Part shown: positions 8,649 through 17,562 of the stretch, piece by piece
Position numbering within the stretch: the first letter of the stretch is position 1
Layout: each line of letters starts with the position of its first letter
Assembly: GCA_964617555.1 (NCBI GenBank)
Contig: CAZTYP010000050.1
Coordinates: forward strand, 1 to 64,000
Direction of reading: 5' to 3'
Origin: 1-14-2-50-31-20 sp964617555
Lineage (GTDB): Bacteria; Bacteroidota; Ignavibacteria; Ignavibacteriales; Melioribacteraceae
DNA: 64,000 nucleotides
Translations under genes and position numbers: made by a program
The notes under the pieces: generated by a model
Told to the model about the DNA's origin: nothing
Database searches by the model: none
The model's input: the letters and a program-made list of their open reading frames with translations, nothing else

Positions 8649-9647
8649 TTATTTTAACATTTCGGATATTAAAATAGTGATATTTGTTTTATCGTCTATA
8701 TTTGTTGTTTTTTGGCGAATATCCGCTTCTAAGAGTGCGTTTGCGGCAATAAATAATCGATTTTTGTTAAGTAAAAAATTATTGTTTTTATAATAATAAA
8801 ATGCATTACCTAATTCGCGTCTCTTCTCTTCGTCGGTTTTAAGTTCCAACATTTTGGCATGATTAGCAATAAATTTTGTAAGCATGGCAATAATAAAGAC
8901 CAAATTATTTTGTGTATTCAGCAGATTGTAAGCATAATCCAGAGCTTTCTTTTTATTCCCTCTGCCTATCGCATTTTGCAAATCAAAAATAGAGTATTCT
9001 TTTGTTTTTTCCGCTAAATTTTCAATTATATTCGGAGTAATTTTTTCTCCCGCTTCGGTGTATGTTGCAATTTTACGAAGTTGCATTTCCAAAATGCCTT
9101 TATTGTTTCCAACCATTTCCAAAAGCAAATCGCCCGCTTGTTGTGTTAAATTCAAATTCTCTTTTTTTGCTTTTTTATACATCCACTCGGAAAGCTCCCT
9201 GCCGGAGAGTTCACGTGCTTCGAACATATATTTTTTTTGATGCAATGATTTAAACGGTTCTGCCGTTAACGGGGCTTTTGAGGAATAATATGCAATTACA
9301 ATGTGCGTAAAATCTGCAGGGTCATTTACATATGTCGAAAATGATTTTATATCTCTCAGTTTCTCAAATCCTTTTGCAATAATTATTTTTTTCCCTTCGC
9401 CAAAAGGGAAAGCATATGCCAAATCCATAAGTTGCGAAACCGTATTCTCTTTTGTAAAAGTTAAAATTTCTATATCAAAATCGGAAGAAGCCAAAGGAGT
9501 AATTTTTTTTTCTATATGTTTAAGAACATTATTTATCGTAAAAGAATCTTCTCCGTATAAAAAATAGATTGGAAGGAGTGAATCATCTTTAAGATATTCA
9601 TTAATGTTATATATAGATTCTTTAATAACTTTTTTTTTCATAATCAT
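8649..9647 (-). CDS. holA: DNA polymerase III delta subunit
   Basis: The 332-residue length, the N-terminal YFLYGEDSFTINNVLKHI segment (the degenerate P-loop region of HolA) and the C-terminal helical collar region (NPQN-like segments, LLEADIRQKT) match the clamp-loader delta subunit, which opens the sliding clamp during DNA replication. It is a single-copy housekeeping gene. ATG choices lie at 9647 and 9641; both fit. It starts three bases after the stop of the tiny MetS-like gene and so appears to be read through from the NSS transporter operon. Confidence 0.85.
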   Translation of the reverse strand: MIMKKKVIKESIYNINEYLKDDSLLPIYFLYGEDSFTINNVLKHIEKKITPLASSDFDIEILTFTKENTVSQLMDLAYAFPFGEGKKIIIAKGFEKLRDIKSFSTYVNDPADFTHIVIAYYSSKAPLTAEPFKSLHQKKYMFEARELSGRELSEWMYKKAKKENLNLTQQAGDLLLEMVGNNKGILEMQLRKIATYTEAGEKITPNIIENLAEKTKEYSIFDLQNAIGRGNKKKALDYAYNLLNTQNNLVFIIAMLTKFIANHAKMLELKTDEEKRRELGNAFYYYKNNNFLLNKNRLFIAANALLEADIRQKTTNIDDKTNITILISEMLK

Positions 9648-9650
9648 GTT

Positions 9651-9758
9651 TTATTGATTTTTCTTTTCACTTTTAATTGCAATTCCGAGCATTATAAAAA
9701 AGCCGCCCCAAACGGTTCCGGCCACAATAAGAAAAACTATTATTGCCAAAGATGTCAT
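9651..9758 (-). CDS. MetS-like small subunit of an NSS amino-acid transporter
   Basis: This is a 35-residue membrane peptide with one helix (LAIIVFLIVAGTVWGGFFI) and a basic tail. Its ATG overlaps the stop of the NSS transporter as ATGA (9755-9758), a strong sign of coupled translation. Small single-helix proteins next to bacterial neurotransmitter:sodium symporters are known as MetS (MetP/MetS methionine-alanine importer), and the helix with WGG fits that family. It is too short to be found by usual length cut-offs. The symporter link is well supported by position; the substrate is not known. Confidence 0.8.
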   Translation of the reverse strand: MTSLAIIVFLIVAGTVWGGFFIMLGIAIKSEKKNQ

Positions 9759-11221
9759 TTGTTACCAAAAATTTGTTTGTAAATCTTTTTATTCAACAAC
9801 ACAACCGCTAAAAGAAGAATACCCCATTGCAAAAAGCAAGTTCCAGCATTTGCAACATGAAAAGGGTTCCACCATTCAGAGTCCCACGAAATTGAGGAAG
9901 CAAGCCACCAAATAAGAAGAACAATTGCCTGAAACGGAATTAAATATTTAATTATTATATCGTACCATTTACCTATTTTTATATTGCTGTACTCGTCATT
10001 AATAAGTTTGTTTCTAAACTCAACTACTCCGAATTTAACAATTGCAAAAGCGATAAAACCACCGCTTAAAATTAATGCTACGCCCCAAACCCAGTCCTGG
10101 TTTGCAAATATATTCAAATCCAATGCGGAAGGAATTCCCAACAAAAAACCGAGACTCCCGACAAGGATAATAGCTTTTTTTCTATCAAATCCAAAATCGA
10201 TGATAGTTTTAGTTGTAAGTTCGATTAAAGAAATTAACGACGAAATTGCGGCAAAAGAAAGAGCAAGAAAAAAAAGAGAAGCAAAAATAATATTTACCGT
10301 AATGTTGGAAGACAAATGGGAAAAAAGCAAAGGTAAATAGATAAATGTAAGTCCCGTATTTGCCGGTCCCGATTGTGTAATTTGCGACATTGCGTCAACT
10401 GAACTTAGAGAAAAGACGGTGGAAAAAATAATTATACCGGCAACAAGAGATATTGAATTGTTTCCAAAACCGATTAAAGCGGCATTTACCGGAATATCTT
10501 CTTGCTTGCGCATATAAACAGCGTAGGTTAAAATCAATCCCCAACCTGCACCGGTATCCCAAGCATTTTGAGTTAACGCATTTAACCAAACTTTATAATC
10601 TAGGATATATTCGAGTTTCGGCGTAAAAAAATAGTTGAGTCCCTTAACGGCTCCGGGTAAAGTAACGGCTCTTACAAGAATAACAATAAGAATAATAACC
10701 AAAGCCGAAACAAGAAATTTATTTGTTTTTTCAATTCCTTTAACAACACCTTTATAAATAACAAAGGAACCTATTAACATTGCAAAAAAATGGAACAGAA
10801 GAGGCTGGGTTCCCGAGGCAAAAGAATTCCAAAATTTCAAGTGATTTGTTGTTTCAAAAATTTTACCGGTAACCGAAGTATACAAATAGCGCAGTGTCCA
10901 TCCGGTAACAACGGAATAATAAAACATTATTGCCGTTGAAACAAAAGCAATAAATGCTCCCATCCAAGTAAATTTTTTACCGGCTATTTTTGCAATTGCT
11001 CCAACCGGTCCTTTACGTGCATATTTCCCTATTGCAAATTCCGCAATAATTAAAGGCAATGACCAAACAAAAAGAAAAATCATCCAGGGAATAAGAAAGG
11101 AGCCTCCTCCGTTTTGTGCAACAATGCGGGAAAAACGCCAGATATTACCGGTACCGACCGCAATACCCAGTGTGGCTAAAATAAGTCCCCATCTTGATGT
11201 AAAAAATTCTTCCTTTTGCAT
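9755..11221 (-). CDS. Neurotransmitter:sodium symporter family transporter
   Basis: The 488-residue protein has about twelve membrane helices and the hallmark first helix of the LeuT/NSS fold (LGIAVGTGNIWRF, the unwound sodium-binding segment), followed by the GGGSFLIPW turn. Members take up amino acids with sodium. The gene ends in an ATGA overlap with a 35-residue MetS-like subunit, which in the known MetP/MetS system is required for methionine and alanine uptake. A cyclophilin lipoprotein gene ends immediately upstream (three bases), so the symporter is in a larger operon. Substrate is inferred only as a neutral amino acid. Confidence 0.92.
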   Translation of the reverse strand: MQKEEFFTSRWGLILATLGIAVGTGNIWRFSRIVAQNGGGSFLIPWMIFLFVWSLPLIIAEFAIGKYARKGPVGAIAKIAGKKFTWMGAFIAFVSTAIMFYYSVVTGWTLRYLYTSVTGKIFETTNHLKFWNSFASGTQPLLFHFFAMLIGSFVIYKGVVKGIEKTNKFLVSALVIILIVILVRAVTLPGAVKGLNYFFTPKLEYILDYKVWLNALTQNAWDTGAGWGLILTYAVYMRKQEDIPVNAALIGFGNNSISLVAGIIIFSTVFSLSSVDAMSQITQSGPANTGLTFIYLPLLFSHLSSNITVNIIFASLFFLALSFAAISSLISLIELTTKTIIDFGFDRKKAIILVGSLGFLLGIPSALDLNIFANQDWVWGVALILSGGFIAFAIVKFGVVEFRNKLINDEYSNIKIGKWYDIIIKYLIPFQAIVLLIWWLASSISWDSEWWNPFHVANAGTCFLQWGILLLAVVLLNKKIYKQIFGNK

Positions 11222-11224
11222 TTT

Positions 11225-11845
11225 TTATTTGTTTCTTTTTTCGAATGTTATACTTTCAATTATAACATCATTTACCGGTTTATCCATTAATCCGGTTTTG
11301 GTTTTGCCGATTGCTTCAACAACGTCCATACCCGAAATTACCTGGCCGAAAACGGAATGCTTACCGTCTAACCACGGTGTTGGAACCAACGTAATAAAAA
11401 ATTGGCTTCCGTTTGTATTCGGCCCGGCATTAGCCATCGATAAAATTCCGGGTTTATCATGTTTTAAATTCGGACTAAATTCATCGGCAAATTTTCCGCC
11501 CCAATAACTTTCGCCTCCACGACCGGTGCCGGTGGGGTCGCCGCCTTGAATCATAAAACCGTCAATTACCCTGTGAAAAATAACCCCATCGTATTTTCCG
11601 TTTGTTGCAAGTCCCACAAAATTTTCTACTGTTTTAGGAGCCTCTTTTGCAAAGAGTTCCAATTCAAAAGTTCCCATATTTGTTTTTACTGTTGCCACTA
11701 ATTTTTCGTTTTCCGATAAGTTCATTAATTTTTCCACTTTATCATCCTTTTTATTTATTACTGTATTCTTCTCTTTTTTTTTAATTTTTTCTCCGCCGCA
11801 ATTCAACATAAGTAGTGCAATAAATAATATAAAAATATGTTTCAT
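11225..11845 (-). CDS. Cyclophilin-type peptidyl-prolyl isomerase lipoprotein
   Basis: A 206-residue protein with a short lipoprotein signal (LLMLNCGG) followed by a charged linker and a cyclophilin domain of about 150 residues. The core motifs FHRVIDGFMIQGGDPTGTG, the NGSQFFIT strand and WLDGKHSVFGQV are all intact, including the catalytic Arg in FHR. It would assist folding of proteins in the periplasm. I chose the ATG at 11845, preceded by AAGGGAATAAC, because it puts the signal peptide at the N-terminus; an upstream in-frame GTG at 11881 would overlap uppP and add a non-signal leader. Confidence 0.92.
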   Translation of the reverse strand: MKHIFILFIALLMLNCGGEKIKKKEKNTVINKKDDKVEKLMNLSENEKLVATVKTNMGTFELELFAKEAPKTVENFVGLATNGKYDGVIFHRVIDGFMIQGGDPTGTGRGGESYWGGKFADEFSPNLKHDKPGILSMANAGPNTNGSQFFITLVPTPWLDGKHSVFGQVISGMDVVEAIGKTKTGLMDKPVNDVIIESITFEKRNK

Positions 11846-11864
11846 TGTTATTCCCTTTTTAAAT

Positions 11865-12713
11865 TTATGGTGTAATAACATTCATTCCAATTAATACAAA
11901 GATAATTATTCCTAAAACAATTCTGTAAAAAACAAAAACCATTGTAGAATTCTTTTTTAAAAACGAAAGAAGAAAGGCAATTGTTAAGTAACCGCTTATT
12001 GCCGATGCGATTGTAGCGAGGAACAGATTTATTAATCCGTCTAATTGGATGTACTTTAAAGAACTGTAAAACTCCAACAATCCGCTTCCGAAAATGGCCG
12101 GTACACTAAGCAAAAAAGAAAAACGTGCGGCTGTTTCGCGCTTAAACCCCAGAAAGATTCCGGCGGTAATTGTAGTACCGGAGCGGGAAGAACCCGGAAT
12201 AAGCGCCAAGGATTGTGCAAATCCTATTATTACGGCATCTTTCCAAGTTATATCTTTAATTTCACGTTTGAATTTACCTATTTTTTCGGCAAGTGCTAAT
12301 ATAATTCCAAGTACAATTAAACTGGATGCAATTACAAGCAAATTTTTTGTAAATGCTCCTTCTATCAAATCCTTAAAGCCGAGTCCTATAATTGCAACCG
12401 GAATTGAACCGAGAATAATGAGCCACCCCATTTTGGAATTGTTGCTTTGTACGGAATATTTTTTCGGTTTAATAAAATTATCTTTCATAAAATCGATAAA
12501 TATACTCCACAAATCTTTTCTGAAATAGATGATAATTGCCAACAATGTTCCCAATTGAATTACCGCAATAAAGGATGTCCAATGTTCGGGATTTTCCGTT
12601 GAAATAAGCCCCATCAATTTACCGGCAATGGTTAGATGCCCGGTACTGCTGATTGGCAAAAATTCCGTAAGTCCCTGAATAATTCCAAGAAATATAGCTT
12701 CCAAAAATGTCAT
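11865..12713 (-). CDS. uppP: Undecaprenyl-diphosphate phosphatase
   Basis: The 282-residue polytopic protein carries both UppP/BacA signature motifs: the N-terminal GLTEFLPISSTGHL and the central PGSSRSGTT, which form the active site that removes a phosphate from C55 lipid diphosphate. This recycles the carrier for peptidoglycan and O-antigen synthesis and gives bacitracin tolerance. Helix count and length match the family. It ends 19 bases before the start of the cyclophilin lipoprotein gene, within the long minus-strand gene run. Confidence 0.95.
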   Translation of the reverse strand: MTFLEAIFLGIIQGLTEFLPISSTGHLTIAGKLMGLISTENPEHWTSFIAVIQLGTLLAIIIYFRKDLWSIFIDFMKDNFIKPKKYSVQSNNSKMGWLIILGSIPVAIIGLGFKDLIEGAFTKNLLVIASSLIVLGIILALAEKIGKFKREIKDITWKDAVIIGFAQSLALIPGSSRSGTTITAGIFLGFKRETAARFSFLLSVPAIFGSGLLEFYSSLKYIQLDGLINLFLATIASAISGYLTIAFLLSFLKKNSTMVFVFYRIVLGIIIFVLIGMNVITP

Positions 12714-12744
12714 TTATTCTCCGATTATTTTAACAGTTCGATTA

Positions 12745-13398
12745 TTAAAAGAAATAAGCTACTCCTAAATCCAAACTGGCGGAAAAGGAATTTAAATTTA
12801 CGGCTTTTTTAATTACGGGATTATAGAGAGGATTGTCACTTTCGTCCGCCGTAGGGTCGCCAGGGGCATCGTACCTTACCGTTCCGCCAATTGTAGCATA
12901 AAAATTTCCGCTTAATTTTGTATGTGCTTGTATTCTGCCTAATATTCCTACACCAATTACAGAAAACGTATCTCCCGTAGATATTGTTGTTCCGCTTTTT
13001 TCAGTTAGTTTAACACCTCTAACGCCCAAACCGCCACCAAATTTAAATTTATATCCTTCTCCCGCAATAACATAATAGAGAAGCACCGAAGGTTTTATAT
13101 GAGCATATTCCAAGCTATAGCTTCCGAACAACGAAGAGTAATTATAGTTCCACATCACATAAACATATTCTACACCAATTTGAAAATTCTTAAAAACGGA
13201 ATAATCGGCTTCGCCGTAAAATTCTATTGCAGTGGAAAAATCGGCAAGCTCGTCCGTTGCCCAATTAAAACTGAGGTAATCGTTTAACGAAGGAGCGTAA
13301 ACAAGATTAATTCCCATTCCCGCAGCAATATCAACTTGTGAAAAACTTTTATTTGAAAAAACAAATAACAGAATAATTATTGGCAACAACTTTTTCAT
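12745..13398 (-). CDS. Outer-membrane beta-barrel-like protein
   Basis: The 217-residue protein has an N-terminal signal peptide (KKLLPIIILLFVFSNKSFS) and then alternating aromatic/glycine beta-strand patterns (FQIGVEYVYVMWNY, YKFKFGGGLGVRGV), ending in VAYFF. A terminal Phe is the usual insertion signal of outer-membrane barrels. No enzyme motif is visible. Its ATG overlaps the stop of the flippase-like gene as ATGA and is preceded by GGAGG, so it is coupled to that gene. The exact family is not recognised; it may be an eight-stranded OmpA/OmpW-like barrel. Confidence 0.75.
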   Translation of the reverse strand: MKKLLPIIILLFVFSNKSFSQVDIAAGMGINLVYAPSLNDYLSFNWATDELADFSTAIEFYGEADYSVFKNFQIGVEYVYVMWNYNYSSLFGSYSLEYAHIKPSVLLYYVIAGEGYKFKFGGGLGVRGVKLTEKSGTTISTGDTFSVIGVGILGRIQAHTKLSGNFYATIGGTVRYDAPGDPTADESDNPLYNPVIKKAVNLNSFSASLDLGVAYFF

Positions 13399-14462
13399 TC
13401 TGTTTTTCCTCCTTTTATTACGCTAAAAAAATCCTCTTTGGGTAACCCTATTTTTTCTCTTTTATTATTAATATACCACATAAAAAGAAACATTGATAAG
13501 ATAAAAATTAAAATAGAAACCGTATGCGTAAGCAATACATAAGCCGAAGCTGCCTCTTCCGTAAAAGAAAAAAGAGTTACCAATACGGTAATACCGAGGT
13601 AATGGTAAGTACCGGTTCCTCCCGGCGTAGGAATAATAATACCGAATGCACTTATGGTCATAACAATCCACGCCATACCGTAAGAAACATCAAAATTGTT
13701 TTGAATGTTGATAACATAAAATCCGAGTTCGGCGGTTAATCCGTAATTAAGCATTATTATTATTGTATATAATACAACTTGAATATAATTTGATGTACCT
13801 TTAATTGTTGCAAAACCGGAAATTAACATTTCAAAAATATATTCTATTTTATCGCCTATTCTTTGAGAAAATTTATAGACCGCTTTTAATATTAACGAAG
13901 TAAATTTTTCTTTGAATTTAACAAGTAATACCAAAAGAATAATAATTGTAATAATTCCGGCAAACCCGAAAACCACAGTTGTTTTTAGCCAAGTTAATTC
14001 GGAATACAAATCTCCTTCATAAATTATAACGCTAATCAACACCGAAAATCCCAGAGCAAGAATATCAATAACCCTTTCAACCACAATTGAGCCGAGTACG
14101 GAAGTTCGGGAAACCCCTTCCCACTTTCCGGCAAAAAAACCTCTATAAAGCTCCCCCAATCTTGGTATCACACTATTTAGGCCGTACCCAATCATTGTTG
14201 CTCCAAACAAATTGAGTACAGAGGTGTTAGATTTGGCGGATTTTAACATCACTTTCCATCTAGCGGCACGTAAAAAATGTGAAAGGAAAAATGATAAAAG
14301 GAAAAGAAAAAACCATTTAATAGAAAGATTCGAAAGTATTTTAAAAACAGAATCGAAATGAACATTTCTGAATGCGAGATACAGAAAAACAAACATTAGA
14401 ACAACCGGGAGCGCATAACCGAAGTACTTTTTTAATCCGTTATTTGATTTATCTAAGGTCAA
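13395..14462 (-). CDS. UPF0104/flippase-like integral membrane protein
   Basis: The 355-residue protein has about eight membrane helices and the pattern of the lysylphosphatidylglycerol-synthase transmembrane (UPF0104, AglD/MprF-N) family: LRAARWKVML in the second helix region, the GYGLNSVIPRLGELYRG segment and IPTPGGTGTYH near the C-terminus. These conserved charged motifs inside the membrane are typical of lipid flippase-like domains. The catalytic MprF domain is absent. It overlaps lolA upstream by 14 bases and the barrel gene downstream by four. A role in moving a lipid or lipid-linked sugar is family-level inference. Confidence 0.88.
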   Translation of the reverse strand: MTLDKSNNGLKKYFGYALPVVLMFVFLYLAFRNVHFDSVFKILSNLSIKWFFLFLLSFFLSHFLRAARWKVMLKSAKSNTSVLNLFGATMIGYGLNSVIPRLGELYRGFFAGKWEGVSRTSVLGSIVVERVIDILALGFSVLISVIIYEGDLYSELTWLKTTVVFGFAGIITIIILLVLLVKFKEKFTSLILKAVYKFSQRIGDKIEYIFEMLISGFATIKGTSNYIQVVLYTIIIMLNYGLTAELGFYVINIQNNFDVSYGMAWIVMTISAFGIIIPTPGGTGTYHYLGITVLVTLFSFTEEAASAYVLLTHTVSILIFILSMFLFMWYINNKREKIGLPKEDFFSVIKGGKTE

Positions 14463-15057
14463 TTACTTCTACCGTATTTGATGGAGAAAAATGAAATATA
14501 TTTTTATTTAATGTAGGATTTATAACAATGGAAAAGAGTTTAAATGAATATTTCATATTGTTATAATCCGTAATTTCAATTTCGGTAAGCACGAAATTTT
14601 TATTTATAAATAATACGGCTTCTTTAAAATTCAATTCGGAATTTATCGGCACCGCTTTAATTACATAACCGTTCACCTTTTTGTTTACAAGGGTCAACTT
14701 ACATTTGGCAGGATAACCGTAAATAATATTGTTTAATGAAAACCCGATATTTTCTTCGTCAAAATCGGAAATAATAACTTTGTTTTGTTTTTCGTCGTAA
14801 TTCCAAGTTGTTTTTCCATCGGAAATTATTTTACGCGAAGGCAATTCAATTTTAAAATTATCTTTTTTCATAAAATAAAATTTACCGGCAAGTTTATAGG
14901 GTTTGGAAACCTTATTTGCAAAAATTGTTTGATTAAAATCCGCCTTAATTGTTTTTATTTCGGAAAATTTATTTTGAACCTTTTTAATAATTTCATCTGC
15001 GGTTTGAGCTTGCAAAAGGACCGAAAAAAACAGAAAGAAAAATATTTTTAACAGCAT
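14449..15057 (-). CDS. lolA: Outer-membrane lipoprotein carrier protein LolA
   Basis: The 202-residue secreted protein has a signal peptide (FFFLFFSVLLQAQ) and the LolA/LolB-type half-barrel pattern: the IKTIKADFNQTI opening strand, KLAGKFYFMKKDNFKIE, SDGKTTWNYDEKQNKVII and the late NMKYSFKLFSI strand. LolA ferries lipoproteins across the periplasm. This suits a genome with many outer-membrane lipoproteins. It sits directly after ftsK, a neighbourhood known for lolA in several phyla, with only one base between the two genes. Confidence 0.88.
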   Translation of the reverse strand: MLLKIFFFLFFSVLLQAQTADEIIKKVQNKFSEIKTIKADFNQTIFANKVSKPYKLAGKFYFMKKDNFKIELPSRKIISDGKTTWNYDEKQNKVIISDFDEENIGFSLNNIIYGYPAKCKLTLVNKKVNGYVIKAVPINSELNFKEAVLFINKNFVLTEIEITDYNNMKYSFKLFSIVINPTLNKNIFHFSPSNTVEVIDLR

Positions 15058-15058
15058 T

Positions 15059-17548
15059 TTAGAGTGACCTCATTATTCTTTGAAATTCTTCTTCCGTTTC
15101 GCAAAGAACTTCGCGTGCCTTACTTCCTTCAGAAGGCCCGACAATACCGGCTTGTTCCAATTGGTCCATTACACGCGCCGCACGGGAGTAACCGAGTTTT
15201 AACTTGCGCTGCAACAAAGAGACAGAGCCTTGCTGATGACGAATAACAACCATTCCGGCTTCTTCAAACATAGGATCAAGGTCCGAAAGGAAATTTGCAT
15301 CGGGATCGTTTTTGCGTTCCATTAAAGAAGGAAGAAAATACCGCTTGGTATATCCCTGCTGAACATATATTGCATTAGTAACTTTTTCAACTTCTTCCGT
15401 TGAAATAAAAGCATTTTGAATACGAATCGGTTTCGGCATTCCTCCGGGTAAAAAGAGCATATCGCCTCTTCCTAACAGTTGCTCCGCTCCGTTCATATCT
15501 AAAATTGTACGGGAATCTATTTTTGTAGCAACCTGATAAGCAATACGTGCAGGAAAGTTCGCTTTTATTACACCGGTAATTACATTAACCGAAGGTCTTT
15601 GTGTTGCAACAACCAAATGTATTCCCACGGCACGTGCCAACTGAGCAATACGTGCAATCGGTTCTTCAACCTCTTTCCCTGATGTCATCATCAAATCCGC
15701 CAACTCGTCAATAATTACAACAATGTAAGGAAGTTTATAATGTTTTATTTTATCAGTATCTGCCGGACGTGTTTTAGGGTTTCCAACTTTTTTATTATAA
15801 TCTATAATATTGCGAACACCCGCTTTAGCAAGTTTATCGTAACGTTTTTCCATTTCGAGTTCAACGGATTTAAGTGCTATTAAAGCATTTGCCGGAATTG
15901 TAATAATCTCTTCATCCAAATCGGGAGAGATAGCAAGAAAATGTTTATTTAATTTCCCGTAAAAAGAGAGCTCTATTTTTTTAGGGTCAACAATAACAAA
16001 CTTTACTTCAGAAGGATGCTTGGCATAAAGCAAACTTGTAATAAGCATATTAATACCGACGCTTTTACCTGAACCTGTGGCACCGGCAACAAGAAGGTGA
16101 GGCATTGTGGCCAAGTCGGTAATGTAAACATCCCCTATTATTGTTTTACCTAAAGCAATCGGCAATGCCGCTTTAGATTCCTTCAATTTGGAAATTACAG
16201 AACGGGCACGGACTATAACTGATTTTCCGTTGGGAATTTCGACCCCGATAGCACTTTTGCCCGGTATCGGGGCAATAATACGAATGCCGCGTGCCGCAAG
16301 GGCAAGAGCTATATCGTGTTCCAAACTTACTATTCTGCTTATCTTTACACCTGGAGCGGGAACAATTTCGTATTGCGTAACAACAGGACCCGGGGTTACG
16401 GAAATATCTTCTATCTTAATATCAAATAAAAGCAATTTTTCTTTTAGCAATTCCGCATTATGTTTTAATTCGGTTTCGGAAATTTTTAATTCCTCATCTT
16501 TCGGTTTATCCAATAATGATAAGCTAGGCGGAATAAATTTAATTTTTTCTTCCCACGGCTCCGGTGAATTTTCATCTTCTTCCATAATCGGAGGCACGGA
16601 TTTTTCTTTTTTTGTGGGAATTGAATCTTTACCGATTTGCGGTTCCAACGGAACCAAAGCGGGATCGGTTAAGTCTTTTTCTTCTTCCGCCTTACGAACA
16701 ATTCTAATTTTGGTTTCGCTTTCAGGTTCGTCGTCATCAACGGATAATGTTTCTTCCAACAACGGCTTCTTTCCTTTTTTCAAAAGGGAAGATTTTGATT
16801 TGCGTTTCTCTTTTGCAATCTCAATTATTTTTTCCAGATTGCTTTCTTTCTCTTCTTTTTCCGTTTTTATGGTAATTTTAGTCTTCTTTTCTTCTTTTTC
16901 CAAAGCACCGTTAAAACCCTCTTTAACCGTTTCCCAAAGCTTTTCCGGCTTAATATCAAAAGCTACAATTACGGAAACAACCAAAACAGAAAGCAGCACA
17001 ATTATACTTCCCAATCCACCTAATAATCTTCCAATTGCTCCACCAAAAAAATCGCCTACTTTTCCCGAAAGTTCAGGAACTTCGTATAGTAAATTTAATT
17101 CTATCCTCAGCATTCCGAAAAACGATGCAAGGATTATTGCAAAAGCCAATAAAAAATTTGAAAGATGAATTGAAAGTCTGTAATTTTCATTTTTTAGAAT
17201 TGCCAAGCCCCAAATAAACATTACGACAGGAAAGACAATGGAAAAGTATCCTATTGTGGAAAGAATAAAAAACGACGATAGATAAGCTCCGAGAATTCCA
17301 AGCCAATTATGAATACCGGCGGCACGTTTAATAAACTCGGAATCTGAAGAAAATATTTTAAATAAATCGGATAACCCGAAAAGATTTGCAGCATCGTATT
17401 TTGAATAGGAAAGAATGCTTAACAAAGTTAACAAAGCAACAATTATTAATCCGAAAGCCGCTAATTTTTTTTTGCTGCCGTTATTTGAAGAGGCACCGTT
17501 TGTGGTTTTTGTTTTTTTTTTCGTATTTGTCTTTTTTTTAACCGCCAT
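15059..17548 (-). CDS. ftsK: DNA translocase FtsK
   Basis: The protein of 829 residues has a basic N-terminus, four membrane helices within the first 200 residues, an acidic linker (about 220-360), the beta/alpha motor with Walker A GATGSGKS (about residue 490) and Walker B VVIIDELADLM, and a C-terminal gamma winged helix (KLGYSRAARVMDQLEQAGIVG) that reads KOPS sites. It pumps chromosome ends through the division septum. I chose the ATG at 17548; the longer frame would start with TTG at 17560, which is less likely. comB ends 14 bases upstream. Confidence 0.95.
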   Translation of the reverse strand: MAVKKKTNTKKKTKTTNGASSNNGSKKKLAAFGLIIVALLTLLSILSYSKYDAANLFGLSDLFKIFSSDSEFIKRAAGIHNWLGILGAYLSSFFILSTIGYFSIVFPVVMFIWGLAILKNENYRLSIHLSNFLLAFAIILASFFGMLRIELNLLYEVPELSGKVGDFFGGAIGRLLGGLGSIIVLLSVLVVSVIVAFDIKPEKLWETVKEGFNGALEKEEKKTKITIKTEKEEKESNLEKIIEIAKEKRKSKSSLLKKGKKPLLEETLSVDDDEPESETKIRIVRKAEEEKDLTDPALVPLEPQIGKDSIPTKKEKSVPPIMEEDENSPEPWEEKIKFIPPSLSLLDKPKDEELKISETELKHNAELLKEKLLLFDIKIEDISVTPGPVVTQYEIVPAPGVKISRIVSLEHDIALALAARGIRIIAPIPGKSAIGVEIPNGKSVIVRARSVISKLKESKAALPIALGKTIIGDVYITDLATMPHLLVAGATGSGKSVGINMLITSLLYAKHPSEVKFVIVDPKKIELSFYGKLNKHFLAISPDLDEEIITIPANALIALKSVELEMEKRYDKLAKAGVRNIIDYNKKVGNPKTRPADTDKIKHYKLPYIVVIIDELADLMMTSGKEVEEPIARIAQLARAVGIHLVVATQRPSVNVITGVIKANFPARIAYQVATKIDSRTILDMNGAEQLLGRGDMLFLPGGMPKPIRIQNAFISTEEVEKVTNAIYVQQGYTKRYFLPSLMERKNDPDANFLSDLDPMFEEAGMVVIRHQQGSVSLLQRKLKLGYSRAARVMDQLEQAGIVGPSEGSKAREVLCETEEEFQRIMRSL

Positions 17549-17562
17549 AAACAAAACCAAAA

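Noticed and set aside
16188..17168. 326-residue plus-strand frame opposite ftsK
   Set aside because: Ser/Ile-rich shadow of the acidic ftsK linker, with no motif and no ribosome-binding site; ftsK on the other strand is certain.
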